Shown one piece after another: positions 34,935 through 43,545 of a DNA stretch of 64,000 nt (the first letter of the stretch is position 1; every line of letters begins with the position of its first letter). Both the position numbers and the translations under genes were made by a program. Under the pieces are notes generated by a model. That model was not told where the DNA came from. It saw only the letters and a program-made list of their open reading frames with translations, and ran no database searches. This DNA is from Devosia rhodophyticola. GTDB taxonomy: Bacteria; Pseudomonadota; Alphaproteobacteria; Rhizobiales; Devosiaceae. The stretch covers positions 372,001-436,000 of the forward strand of contig NZ_CP118247.1 of NCBI RefSeq assembly GCF_028816475.1, in the 5' to 3' direction.

Positions 34935-35855
34935 ATGCCTCGATTGCGCCTGACCGGACGCGGAATGTGGATCACGGCGTTGATCGTGCCACCGCTCGCC
35001 TTTGTGGCGCTCTTCATTATCTATCCGATCATTTCAGCATTTGCTTATGCGTTCTATGATTGGCAGGGGCTGCTGCGCGGCGACTTCGTCTGGTTCGATA
35101 ATTTCCATAAGGTCCTGTTCGAAGAACCTTATGCCAGTTGGACACGCAACGCGTTCGGTCACAATATCATTGTTTTTTTTGCGCTGATGGTGCTGCAAAA
35201 TGGGGTTGGCTTCTTGCTGGCCTATGCCTTGTGGCGAGAGTTGCCCGGCGCGCGCTTTCATCGGATTGCCGTGTTTTTGCCGGTAGTGCTCTCGACCATC
35301 ATCGTGGGTTATCTTTGGAAACTGTTCCTGCATCCACTGTTTGGCGTGGTCAATCAAAGCGCCCGCGCAATTGGATTGCCATGGTTGGCGCAGCCGTGGC
35401 TGGGGCAGGATTCCACCGCCATCTGGGCATTGATATTTGCCAATGCCTGGCACATGGTTGGCTTTCCAACCCTGGTATTTCTGGCCGGTATGCAGCGTAT
35501 TCCCACCGAAATTCTCGATGCGGTTCGCATGGAGACGCAAAGCGAATGGGTCAAAATCCGCAAAATCGTCTGGCCGCTGGTGGCACCGAGTGCGACTGTG
35601 GTTTTCGTTCTGCTGTTCGTTGGAGCGTTCAACTGGTTTGAACTGCCCTACATCATGGCAGGTCTGGACGGGTCACCCTATGGTTCGACTGATGTTCTGG
35701 GGCTTTATTTCTACCGTACCGCTTTTGGCAATGTTTCCTCGGGGCAGCAGAACTTTGGGCTGGGCAGCGCGTTGGCCGTGCTGATCTTTGTATTCATCGC
35801 GGCCGTGGCGAGCGTCATCACTGTGCGATTGCGGGCGCGGGAGATTCAGATATGA
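34935..35855 (+). CDS. sugar ABC transporter permease (MalF-like)
   Basis: The 306-residue inner-membrane protein has six transmembrane helices and the coupling EAA-type loop near residues 195-215 (EILDAVRMETQSEWVKIRKI), which contacts the ATPase. It pairs with the second permease encoded next, overlapping by ATGA, to form the channel. The family imports oligosaccharides or amino sugars. A GAGAG element lies before the ATG. It is intact over its full length, in contrast to its partner. Confidence 0.9.
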   Translation: MPRLRLTGRGMWITALIVPPLAFVALFIIYPIISAFAYAFYDWQGLLRGDFVWFDNFHKVLFEEPYASWTRNAFGHNIIVFFALMVLQNGVGFLLAYALWRELPGARFHRIAVFLPVVLSTIIVGYLWKLFLHPLFGVVNQSARAIGLPWLAQPWLGQDSTAIWALIFANAWHMVGFPTLVFLAGMQRIPTEILDAVRMETQSEWVKIRKIVWPLVAPSATVVFVLLFVGAFNWFELPYIMAGLDGSPYGSTDVLGLYFYRTAFGNVSSGQQNFGLGSALAVLIFVFIAAVASVITVRLRAREIQI

Positions 35856-36716
35856 GCGCGACCGCAACGACCTATTATGATCGCAAGGGGATCATTGGCA
35901 CGTTGGGCCGCGATGGCCTGTTGCAGATCATTCTGGTTGCCAACACCTTCATCATGCTGGCACCCATTGTTATCATGGTGTTTTCCGCCTTCAAGACCAA
36001 CATGGAGATTTTCCAGTCGCCCTTTGCGCTGCCCGATTTCGGCAACGTCGGGAACTTTGTGAAAATCTGGACGCAGACCAATTTTATCCGCTACCTGCTC
36101 AACTCGTTTCTGGTAACGGGCAGTTCGATGGTGCTGATCCTGACGCTGGGCACCATGGCAGCCTATGCCATTGCGCGTTATCAGTTTTTCGGTGCAAGCT
36201 TCATTCTGATGTTCTTCATCGCCGGGCTGACCCTGCCCCTCAAACTGGCAATCATTCCGCTGTTCATGCTGATGCGGGACATTGGCATTCTCAACAATCA
36301 GCTTTCGTTGATATTCGTCTATACAGCGATGGGCCTGCCGACGACCGTCTTCATCATGACCGGTTTTATCCGAACGCTGCCCAACGAGCTTGAAGATGCG
36401 GCCCGGATGGATGGCGCGAGCGAAGCGCGAGATCATGTGGTCGGTGATGTTGCCACTGGTGCGTCCCGCCATGGTTATCGCGGGCATTCAGAATGTGGTA
36501 CCGATCTGGAACGACTTTTTCTTTCCGCTGGTGTTTATTCAGAACGACAGTCTCAAAACCCTGCCGCAGGGCCTGACGACTTTCATGGGCGAATATAATA
36601 CGGATTGGGGCGTATTGTTCTCGGGGCTAACACTGTCGGCGGCGCCGATTATCCTGATCTACATCGTCCTGTCGCGGCAATTTATCAGTGGGATGACCTC
36701 GGGAGCGATCAAGTGA
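35852..36716 (+). pseudogene. sugar ABC transporter permease (MalG-like), +1 frameshift
   Basis: The first part reads in one frame to about 36430 (ending normally at LEDAARMDGASEA) and continues sensibly only in the next frame (IMWSVMLPLVRPAMVIAG to FISGMTSGAIK, stop at 36716). One extra base in the GCGAGCGAAGCGCGAG stretch explains the break; without it the product would be about 287 residues, normal for the family. The break lies inside the EAA coupling loop. As written, translation would instead run into a nonsense tail ending at 36598 and lose the last two membrane helices. It is either a real inactivating indel or a sequencing/assembly error; the intact downstream frame suggests error or very recent mutation. 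Confidence 0.85.
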
Positions 36717-37384
36717 GTTTAGAACTAAAGCGCGGCGGCCTGATCGTCTCTTGTCAGGCACAGGCCGACAATCCCCTGCACGGCCCGATATTCATGGGAG
36801 CCATGGCTCTTGCTGCGCGCGATGGTGGCGCCGTCGGGATTCGCGCCAACGGACCAGAGGACGTTCGCGCCTGCAGGGTGGCCGGATTGCCGACAATTGG
36901 CATCAGCAAGATCAAGAGCGACGGTTTTCCGGTCTATATAACGCCCAACCGCGCGGCCGCACAGGATCTGGCAAAGGCAGGCGCTGACATTATCGCGCTC
37001 GATTGCACACCTCGTCCCAGAAACGGCGATGATCCGGAAAGTATTGTGCGCTTCATTCGCGATGAGTTGGGCCTGGAGGTTTTTGCCGACATCTCGACGC
37101 TGGATGAGGGGCTGGCCGCCGAGCAGATGGGGGCGACCTATGTTTCGACCACCCTATCGGGCTACACCAGCTACACAGAGCCCAAGCCCGAGGGGCCTGA
37201 CCTCAAGTTGATCGAGGCGTTGGCTTCACGTATTTCGACGCCTATAGTGGCGGAAGGGCGCTTCAATACGCCGCAATTGGCGCGCAATGCGCTGGATGCC
37301 GGAGCCCATGCAGTCGTCGTCGGCACCATGATCACCAGCCCGCGCGAAATTACCCGCGCCTTTGCGCGTTCACTCGCGAAATGA
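36713..37384 (+). CDS. nanE: N-acetylmannosamine-6-phosphate 2-epimerase
   Basis: This 223-residue TIM-barrel enzyme converts ManNAc-6-P to GlcNAc-6-P. It shows GGLIVSCQAQADNPLHGP at the start, the catalytic-Lys region GISKIKSD, STTLSGYT and VAEGRFNTPQLARNALDAGA, all typical of NanE. The start is GTG overlapping the permease stop (GTGA), with GGGAG 8 bases upstream. Longer frames would run back into the permease. NanE normally serves sialic acid or ManNAc use; here it sits beside murein-sugar genes without nanA or nanK, so the ManNAc source is unclear. Confidence 0.9.
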   Translation: MSLELKRGGLIVSCQAQADNPLHGPIFMGAMALAARDGGAVGIRANGPEDVRACRVAGLPTIGISKIKSDGFPVYITPNRAAAQDLAKAGADIIALDCTPRPRNGDDPESIVRFIRDELGLEVFADISTLDEGLAAEQMGATYVSTTLSGYTSYTEPKPEGPDLKLIEALASRISTPIVAEGRFNTPQLARNALDAGAHAVVVGTMITSPREITRAFARSLAK

Positions 37385-38283
37385 GCACTGGCTATCTCGG
37401 CATTGATATTGGCGGCACGGCATCTCGCTGGGCGGTTGTTGACGAGGCCGGCCTGCTGGTTGGACGCGGCTCAGCGATGGGAGCGACAGCCCATGTATTC
37501 AACCCGGCGGAACGGGCGCGCCTTGAGGCCACGTTGCACGACATTGACCACCAATCCGCTGGTTTTTTGCCGCTCCGGGGAGCCTATATTGGCATAACCG
37601 GTTATGGTGACGGGCTTTGGCGCGATGTTGCTCCTCTCGCTGCTGAAATACTGAAACTCCCGACTGATCGGCTTCAGATTACCGACGATATGGATCTTGC
37701 CTACCATGCAGCATTTGCGCCGGGCGCAGGCCATCTCATATCGGCCGGGACAGGTTCAATCGGCCTGCATATCGCTGCCGACAATTCAGTTATTCGGGTC
37801 GGCGGGCGCGGCCTGCTTATCGACGATGGCGGTTCGGGGACATGGATTGCGCTCGAGGCACTCAACCTGATCTATCGGCGCATCGACGAGACCGGCACGC
37901 CCGACGATGCCGCCGTTCTGGCTGAAGAAATTTATGCCGCGATGGGCGGGACTGATTGGGACACGGCACGGGCCTATATCTATGGTGGTGATCGCGGCAA
38001 GATCGGGATATTGGCATCGTCGGTCGCCAAGGCCGCGTCGCGTGGTGACGCGGTAGCCCATTCGATATTGCAGCAAGCCGGGGCTGAACTGGCCCGCCTT
38101 GGGCAGGCCCTTGCAAAACGGGCAGGAAAACTTCCAATCGGTTATGTTGGGGGCATTGTCAGTTTGCACCCTGCCCTCAAAAAATCATTGATCGATACAC
38201 TTCTAGATTACGACGTGGTCTTCCCGCAAATTGATGCCGCGTTGACGGCGGCGGAGCTGGCCGCAAAGAAACAGGAAACATGA
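37381..38283 (+). CDS. BadF/BadG-type amino-sugar kinase, MurK-like
   Basis: The 300-residue ASKHA-fold ATPase has the phosphate-1 motif YLGIDIGGTASRWAVVD, a phosphate-2-like ISAGTGSIGLHI and an adenosine motif (PIGYVGGIVSL). BadF/BadG family kinases include eukaryotic GlcNAc kinase and clostridial MurK, which phosphorylates GlcNAc and MurNAc at O6. Coming directly before MurQ with ATGA overlaps on both sides, a MurNAc/GlcNAc kinase that makes the MurQ substrate is the best reading. A ROK- or NanK-type kinase is not present. Substrate identity is inferred from neighbours. Confidence 0.82.
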   Translation: MSTGYLGIDIGGTASRWAVVDEAGLLVGRGSAMGATAHVFNPAERARLEATLHDIDHQSAGFLPLRGAYIGITGYGDGLWRDVAPLAAEILKLPTDRLQITDDMDLAYHAAFAPGAGHLISAGTGSIGLHIAADNSVIRVGGRGLLIDDGGSGTWIALEALNLIYRRIDETGTPDDAAVLAEEIYAAMGGTDWDTARAYIYGGDRGKIGILASSVAKAASRGDAVAHSILQQAGAELARLGQALAKRAGKLPIGYVGGIVSLHPALKKSLIDTLLDYDVVFPQIDAALTAAELAAKKQET

Positions 38284-39161
38284 TGAGCAGTACAGAATCC
38301 GCCTCGCCCCGCTTTGCCAGCATCGAAGACTGGAACAGCGCGGATCTGGTCGACGGCATTGTGGAAGGGCAGTTTGCTGCAATCAGCGCGGTTCGCACGG
38401 CGGGGCCAGCGCTGGCGCGGGCGATTGATCTGGCAGCGGAGCGGTTGGCGCGTGGCGGGCGATTGATCTATATGGGCGCAGGGACATCGGGCCGTATCGC
38501 GGCGCAGGACGCCGCTGAATTGCCGCCTACATTCAACTGGCCATATGAGCGGGCAATCACGCTGATGGCGGGTGGCAACGACGCCTTTTTTCTGGCGGCG
38601 GAAGGGGCAGAGGACAGCGAAGCGCTGGCCGCCGAAGCGCTCGACGAGGTTGGCGTCGGCGCTGATGATGTCGTCATTGCCCTTGCTGCCAGCGGGCGCA
38701 CGCCCTACGCCATCGCCGGACTGGTTCACGCGCGGGCTGCGGGTGCCTTGACGATCGGGATATTCAATAATCGCGGCGGCAAGCTGGGCGAGGTAAGCGA
38801 CATCCCGGTTCTGCTTGAGACCGGAGCGGAATTTCTGGCTGGCTCGACACGGATGAAAGCGGGGACCGCACAGAAGGCGGCGCTTAATAGCCTCTCGACC
38901 GGGGTCATGATCAAGCTTGGCTATGTGTATCGCGGCCTGATGGTGGAAATGCTCCCCACCAATATCAAGCTGGTGGATCGCGCCGCCAAGATGATCGTGG
39001 AATTGACCGGTGCTCAGTACGATAGTGCGCGCGACGCATTGCAGATTGCCGATGGCAGCATCAAGCTCGCGACTGTTATGATCACCAAGACATTGTCCCG
39101 CGCCGAGGCTGAAGCCCATTTGGCAGCCGCCAGGGGCAATTTGCGCCAAGCACTGCGCTAG
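38280..39161 (+). CDS. murQ: N-acetylmuramic acid 6-phosphate etherase
   Basis: This 293-residue SIS-domain lyase splits MurNAc-6-P into GlcNAc-6-P and D-lactate. The SIS core reads RLIYMGAGTSGRIAAQDAAE with the catalytic Glu downstream, followed by LMAGGNDAFFLAAEGAEDSE and the second signature TRMKAGTAQKAALNSLST, all diagnostic for MurQ. Length matches the family (about 300). It overlaps the kinase gene by ATGA. It receives substrate from the MurK-like kinase and from AnmK, encoded convergently nearby, making this a murein-sugar recycling node. Confidence 0.95.
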   Translation: MMSSTESASPRFASIEDWNSADLVDGIVEGQFAAISAVRTAGPALARAIDLAAERLARGGRLIYMGAGTSGRIAAQDAAELPPTFNWPYERAITLMAGGNDAFFLAAEGAEDSEALAAEALDEVGVGADDVVIALAASGRTPYAIAGLVHARAAGALTIGIFNNRGGKLGEVSDIPVLLETGAEFLAGSTRMKAGTAQKAALNSLSTGVMIKLGYVYRGLMVEMLPTNIKLVDRAAKMIVELTGAQYDSARDALQIADGSIKLATVMITKTLSRAEAEAHLAAARGNLRQALR

Positions 39162-39162
39162 C

Positions 39163-39588
39163 ATGGCGGTGCGGCTCGAAACTGTTGAATATCCCGACCC
39201 GGTGGCGCGTGCCACCATTGGGACCGGCCTGGGGCAATTCAATGAGGCCGACGTTGGGCCAGCTGACAGGCGCGGGTTGGCGGTGTTTGTCCGGGACGAG
39301 CATGATGCAGTGGTTGGCGGGTTGAGCGGCTTTACGGCCTGGGGCTGGCTTTATGTGCAGTGGCTATGGCTCGATGAGCTCTGGCGCGGGAAAAGACTGG
39401 CTGCGAAAATGCTGGCCATGGCCGAGGCTGAAGCGCAAAAGCGCGGTTGCCACGGTGCCCATATTGATACGTTCAATCCGCTGGCGCTCAAAGCCTATCA
39501 GCGGGCCGGCTATGTCATTTTTGGGCAGTTGGACGATTTTCCCAAGGGTCGCACGCGATATTTTCTGCAAAGGCGCCTGGACTCGTGA
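39163..39588 (+). CDS. GNAT family N-acetyltransferase
   Basis: The 141-residue protein has the GNAT fold: a central strand GGLSGFTAWGWLYVQWLWL, the acetyl-CoA loop LWRGKRLAAKMLAMAEAEA, and the closing ALKAYQRAGYVIFGQLDDFP with GRTRYFL. It starts just after the MurQ stop and overlaps the next permease gene (GTGA). Similar GNAT genes are often in operons without a known substrate; acetylation of an amino sugar or amino acid from the salvage pathway is possible but unproven. Confidence 0.85.
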   Translation: MAVRLETVEYPDPVARATIGTGLGQFNEADVGPADRRGLAVFVRDEHDAVVGGLSGFTAWGWLYVQWLWLDELWRGKRLAAKMLAMAEAEAQKRGCHGAHIDTFNPLALKAYQRAGYVIFGQLDDFPKGRTRYFLQRRLDS

Positions 39589-40472
39589 ATTCGACAATCA
39601 AAGGAATTTTGTTGGGCATCGGGGGCGTCATGACGCTCAGCGCCATGGACAGCATTGCCAAATCGCTGGGAGCCAGCCTCAATATATTCCTGGTGGTGTT
39701 CGTGCGCTATCTTGGCGCCGCAATCTGGCTGGCGTTCTATCTTGTCCTGACCAAACGGGCCTGGCCACAGCGCAAGAATTATTCGCGCCATATGTTGCGC
39801 GGCGCGCTCATGGCGATGACTGCCTGTTTTTTCTTTTATGGCGTCACGCACCTGCCGTTGGCTATTGCCGCAGCGCTTGCTATGAGTGCGCCGCTCTATA
39901 TTTCGCTGTTCGGGATCGTCCTCTTGAAGGAGAAATTCTCGCCGGTGCTGGCAATTGCAATTGTCCTGGGCGTCGTTGGGTCGCTGGTGGTCGTGCTGGG
40001 TGGCACTGCTGTTACAGTGACCGGTTCTGCGGACATTCTGGCCTGGGGAGCCGCGATATTGGCGCCGATCAGTTACGCCAGCGCTATCGTATTGCTCAAG
40101 CATCATTCCGGGGACGAAGGCGCGGCCTCGATGACGCTGGCTCAATCGCTGGTCGCCGCTATCATCGTCATGCCGTTGGCCGTCGTCAATTTCAGCCTGC
40201 CCGCAGGCATTGCCTGGGTGCAGGTCTGCTTTATCGGGCTATTGGGGGCGATTGGCTTTTTGCTGTTGATTGCGGGACTTCGGCGCATTCCCGCTTCGGT
40301 TTTCTCGATTGTTGATTACACCGGCCTGCTGTGGGCTGGGATCTTTGGCTATTTGTTTTTTGCCGAGATCCCACCCCCGCAACTGTGGTTTGGTGGGGCC
40401 TTGATCATATTGGCCTGCGCTATCAGCACCCATAGCCATCGGGCGCCGCGCGTCAAACCGGCCAAGGCCTAA
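39585..40472 (+). CDS. EamA/DMT family membrane transporter
   Basis: This 295-residue protein has ten transmembrane helices arranged as two EamA repeats, with typical segments ([40 protein letters not shown] near residue 235). DMT permeases move metabolites, often as exporters. The start is GTG overlapping the GNAT stop. As the last gene of the sugar operon, it may import a murein sugar or export a by-product; nothing in the sequence decides. It ends overlapping the convergent anmK gene by 4 bases. Confidence 0.85.
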   Translation: MNSTIKGILLGIGGVMTLSAMDSIAKSLGASLNIFLVVFVRYLGAAIWLAFYLVLTKRAWPQRKNYSRHMLRGALMAMTACFFFYGVTHLPLAIAAALAMSAPLYISLFGIVLLKEKFSPVLAIAIVLGVVGSLVVVLGGTAVTVTGSADILAWGAAILAPISYASAIVLLKHHSGDEGAASMTLAQSLVAAIIVMPLAVVNFSLPAGIAWVQVCFIGLLGAIGFLLLIAGLRRIPASVFSIVDYTGLLWAGIFGYLFFAEIPPPQLWFGGALIILACAISTHSHRAPRVKPAKA

Positions 40473-41584
40473 CTGGCAATCTTGCCGCCAGTCATTGGGC
40501 TTTTGGCCCCGGTAGTGGTGGGGAAGCTGATCGGCAGATTGCGCATTGTGCGGACGGCGAGGAATGCAAAGCATTCAGCTTCAATGGCATCGCCGCGCCA
40601 ACCGACGGTTTCAGCGGACACGGCTTCGACACCGGCCCGTCTGCCCAGCATATCCATGATGACGGGGTTGCGTCGACCACCGCCGCAAACGATCAGTTTC
40701 TTGGGGCGGGCGGGCAATAAATCGAGCCCTTTACCGACGGCCGACGCGGTAAAGGCGGTTAAGAGAGCCGCGCCATCTTCGACGGCGCATCCCTCGGCCA
40801 TGTCGGCTGTAAAATCGAAACGGTCGAGTGATTTTGGATAGGCGGCGTTCAAATAGGGGTGATTCAGAAGTTTTGACAGGCGCGTTTCATCGACGGTTCC
40901 GGCCAGTGCCAGCGCGCCGTCACGGTCCATTTCACCGCGTCCATGGGCCATGACAAAATCATTGATCGGCGCATTGGCCGGCCCTGTGTCAAAAGCGACG
41001 ATCTGGTCTTGCCCGTCCCACCAGGTGATGTTGGCGACGCCACCCAGATTGAGAACGGCGTAGGAGCCGTCAGCGCCAAGCCCGCGCATCAGCGCCGCGT
41101 GATAGATCGCGGACAACGGGGCGCCCTGCCCGCCTGCTGCAACGTCGGCGCTGCGAAAATCATAGGCAACCCTGGTTCCCAGCCGCTCGGCCATCAGGTC
41201 GCCGTCGCCCAACTGGCGAGTTGCCCCAATCCGACCCGGTTGCGGAGCGCGATGCAAAACGCTTTGCCCATGAAAGCCGACGATGCCGATGTCGGTCATG
41301 CTCATGCCCTGACGGGCGACAAACCCGGCCACCGCATCGGATTGGGCAATTGTCAGCGCTCGTTCGGCTTTTGCAAAAATTTCGGGCTCGGGACCTTCGA
41401 AGTTCCATTCGCGCGCCGCGTCCAGCGTTGCGACCAGCAAAGTGCGTACTTCGTTGGCGTAAGGCGCGAGCGTATAGGTTCCGAACTCGGCAACCGTTTC
41501 GCCATCCGTCTTGAGCAGTGCAATGTCAATATTGCCGTCCAGCACCGTGCCGGTCATCAGACCGATTGCCCATATGGGTTCCAT
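40469..41584 (-). CDS. anmK: anhydro-N-acetylmuramic acid kinase
   Basis: The 371-residue ASKHA-fold enzyme hydrolyses the 1,6-anhydro bond and phosphorylates anhMurNAc to MurNAc-6-P, the MurQ substrate. Signatures are [18 protein letters not shown] at the N-terminus, [12 protein letters not shown] (catalytic-region), [30 protein letters not shown] and [12 protein letters not shown]. All are in family order and length is normal (about 370). It is the last gene of the leftward peptide-transport operon, 10 bases after the serine hydrolase, so sugar and peptide salvage genes share transcription. Confidence 0.95.
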   Translation of the reverse strand: MEPIWAIGLMTGTVLDGNIDIALLKTDGETVAEFGTYTLAPYANEVRTLLVATLDAAREWNFEGPEPEIFAKAERALTIAQSDAVAGFVARQGMSMTDIGIVGFHGQSVLHRAPQPGRIGATRQLGDGDLMAERLGTRVAYDFRSADVAAGGQGAPLSAIYHAALMRGLGADGSYAVLNLGGVANITWWDGQDQIVAFDTGPANAPINDFVMAHGRGEMDRDGALALAGTVDETRLSKLLNHPYLNAAYPKSLDRFDFTADMAEGCAVEDGAALLTAFTASAVGKGLDLLPARPKKLIVCGGGRRNPVIMDMLGRRAGVEAVSAETVGWRGDAIEAECFAFLAVRTMRNLPISFPTTTGAKSPMTGGKIAS

Positions 41585-41593
41585 GAAAGCGTC

Positions 41594-42589
41594 CTAACTG
41601 CGGTTGACGGCGTCGCCGACCGCGCGGCGCAGCTCGATAATGCCGCTGTCGAAATGGCGGGTCGGATGAACGCGATTTGTCAGCAATGTCCATGCCCGGC
41701 CAGCAGCAAAATCCAGCCAAAGGCCAGTGCCGGTAAAGCCGGTATGCCCGATGGTTTCATCGCTGCAATGCTGGCCGCCGGACCAGCCATCATAGGGGCG
41801 TTCCCATCCGTGCGTCCGGCGCGCCGATAAGGGTGTCCGCATCAAGGCAATGGCGTTTGCTGACGCGCCTGTGCTGTCTAGCAGGCCTTGAGCAAAGTCC
41901 AGAACCGAGGCGGCTGTGCCAAACAGCCCGGCGTGGCCCGAACCGTGCAGCGCCGAACAATTGTCGTCATGCACTTCGCCGCATAAAACGCGATTGCGCC
42001 ACATACAATCTTCGGTGGCTGCGCAATTTTGTGGGTCCACCGACCAGCCAAATCCAGGGCCGGGGTCAAGTTCGCGTATGGTTTTTTTGGCCAAGCGCTC
42101 GAGTGCGAACCCCAACAGAATGAAATTGATGTCGGAATAAACCGACGGTCCGGCACGCCATTCGCGTTGTAAAATGAAGGCACGCAACAGGTCGGGATCA
42201 CGCCCATAGGTATAAATCGGCTCGACCGCCGGAAACGGCGTTTGGTGGCCCAGGCATTGGCGGAACGTGATCTTGCGCTCCCAGGCGTCGGGATTGTACT
42301 GGCGAAAGTCCGGCAGTACGGTCGTGAGCGGCGCGTCAAGGTCAATAGTACCCGCATCGGCCAGGGACAGAATGCGCGAGGTGGTGAATATGGTCTTGGT
42401 CAGCGATGCCAGATCGAACCATGTATTTTCCGTCATCGGGCGAACGACTGGCGTTGTCTGGGCCTGCCCCAAATGGCGAACTGTGCGAGCGCCGTCGCGG
42501 TCGACCATCCCGAGCACGGCCCCCGGAATCCGACCCGCCTCAATGGCTGCGGCAACGGGCACAAAAGCGGCTTCAAACTTGGCAGTCAT
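41594..42589 (-). CDS. beta-lactamase-fold serine hydrolase
   Basis: This 331-residue protein has the three active-site motifs of class C beta-lactamase/DD-peptidase relatives: SLTK (in FDLASLTKTIFTTSRIL, near residue 60), YSDINF as the YxN element, and HTGFTGTG replacing KTG. There is no signal peptide, so it appears cytosolic, unlike beta-lactamases and most DD-peptidases. Within a muropeptide operon it may act on imported peptides, amides or esters. The ATG overlaps the stop of the upstream ATPase gene (ATGA); an earlier start would lengthen it into that gene. Substrate unknown. Confidence 0.85.
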   Translation of the reverse strand: MTAKFEAAFVPVAAAIEAGRIPGAVLGMVDRDGARTVRHLGQAQTTPVVRPMTENTWFDLASLTKTIFTTSRILSLADAGTIDLDAPLTTVLPDFRQYNPDAWERKITFRQCLGHQTPFPAVEPIYTYGRDPDLLRAFILQREWRAGPSVYSDINFILLGFALERLAKKTIRELDPGPGFGWSVDPQNCAATEDCMWRNRVLCGEVHDDNCSALHGSGHAGLFGTAASVLDFAQGLLDSTGASANAIALMRTPLSARRTHGWERPYDGWSGGQHCSDETIGHTGFTGTGLWLDFAAGRAWTLLTNRVHPTRHFDSGIIELRRAVGDAVNRS

Positions 42590-43545
42590 TGATGGTCCCG
42601 ATAGAGATGGCAGGCGACCTGGCCCGCTGTTGTTGATCCCGCCGGGCGCTCCAGAACCGGGCGCACGGAATGGCAAATGTCCATCACTTTTGGGCAGCGG
42701 GTGTGAAAGGCGCAACCCATTGGCGGGTTGGTTGGATCGGGCAATTCCCCTTGTAGCACAACCCGTTTCTGGCGGGCCACGCCGGGGCGTGGGATCGCAG
42801 ACAGCAGGGCCAGCGTATAGGGGTGTCGTGGCTCGTTCATGATCGCTTCGGTGGGGCCGATTTCAACAATCCGGCCCAGATACATCACCGCAATCCGATC
42901 ACTGACGTGGCGAATGACCGACAAGTCATGGCTGATGAAGAGAATCGACAGATTGAGGCGCTTCTGCAATTGGGCGATCAGATTGATGATCTGGCTCTGG
43001 ATGGACACGTCCAGCGCCGAAACAGCTTCGTCGGCCACCAGAAGTTTTGGATCGAGGGCCAACGCGCGCGCAATGGCAATGCGTTGGCGTTGGCCACCGG
43101 AGAATTCATGCGGATAGCGCCTGCCAGCATCGGGCGGCAGTCCAACCAAATCCAGCAATTCGCGGACCCGATCATTTTGCGACGCCCCGTCCCCAATGCC
43201 GTGCACCACCAGCGGTTCGCCAATGATATAGCCAACGCTGTGGCGCGGGTTGAGGGAGCCGAAGGGGTCTTGAAAGATCACCTGCAGATCGCGCCGGATC
43301 GCCTTCATCTGGTGGCGATCAAGTCCCGTCAGGTCCTTGCCGTCAAACAGGATTTGCCCCCCGCTAGGTTCTACCAGTCGCAAGAGCGTCCGGCCGAGCG
43401 TGGATTTGCCACAACCCGATTCACCGACAACGCCGAGCACCTCGCCCGCCTCGATATCAAGAGAAACATCGGACACCGCCTGCACCACCGCGCCCTTGGC
43501 GCCGGGATAAGTCGTGGACAGGTGGTTGAGTTCAAGCAGGCTCAT
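42586..43545 (-). CDS. peptide ABC transporter ATP-binding protein (DppF type)
   Basis: The 319-residue ATPase has Walker A GVVGESGCGKSTLGRTLLRL, signature FSGGQRQRIAIARALALDP, Walker B LLVADEAVSALDVS, the H-loop and the C-terminal oligopeptide-transporter extension with a Cys-rich CAFHTRCPKVMDIC that may bind an Fe-S cluster. It pairs with the upstream DppD-type ATPase. The ATG overlaps that gene's stop (ATGA). The cognate permeases and binding protein are on the opposite strand across a 323-base promoter region. Confidence 0.92.
   Translation of the reverse strand: MSLLELNHLSTTYPGAKGAVVQAVSDVSLDIEAGEVLGVVGESGCGKSTLGRTLLRLVEPSGGQILFDGKDLTGLDRHQMKAIRRDLQVIFQDPFGSLNPRHSVGYIIGEPLVVHGIGDGASQNDRVRELLDLVGLPPDAGRRYPHEFSGGQRQRIAIARALALDPKLLVADEAVSALDVSIQSQIINLIAQLQKRLNLSILFISHDLSVIRHVSDRIAVMYLGRIVEIGPTEAIMNEPRHPYTLALLSAIPRPGVARQKRVVLQGELPDPTNPPMGCAFHTRCPKVMDICHSVRPVLERPAGSTTAGQVACHLYRDHQ

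Noticed and set aside
36390..36716. Separate small membrane protein in the next frame
   Set aside because: Its sequence is the missing C-terminal half of the MalG-like permease, so it is better explained by a frameshift than by an independent gene.
41594..42589. Classical AmpC beta-lactamase
   Set aside because: It lacks a signal peptide and has HTG in place of KTG, so a periplasmic resistance enzyme is unlikely.
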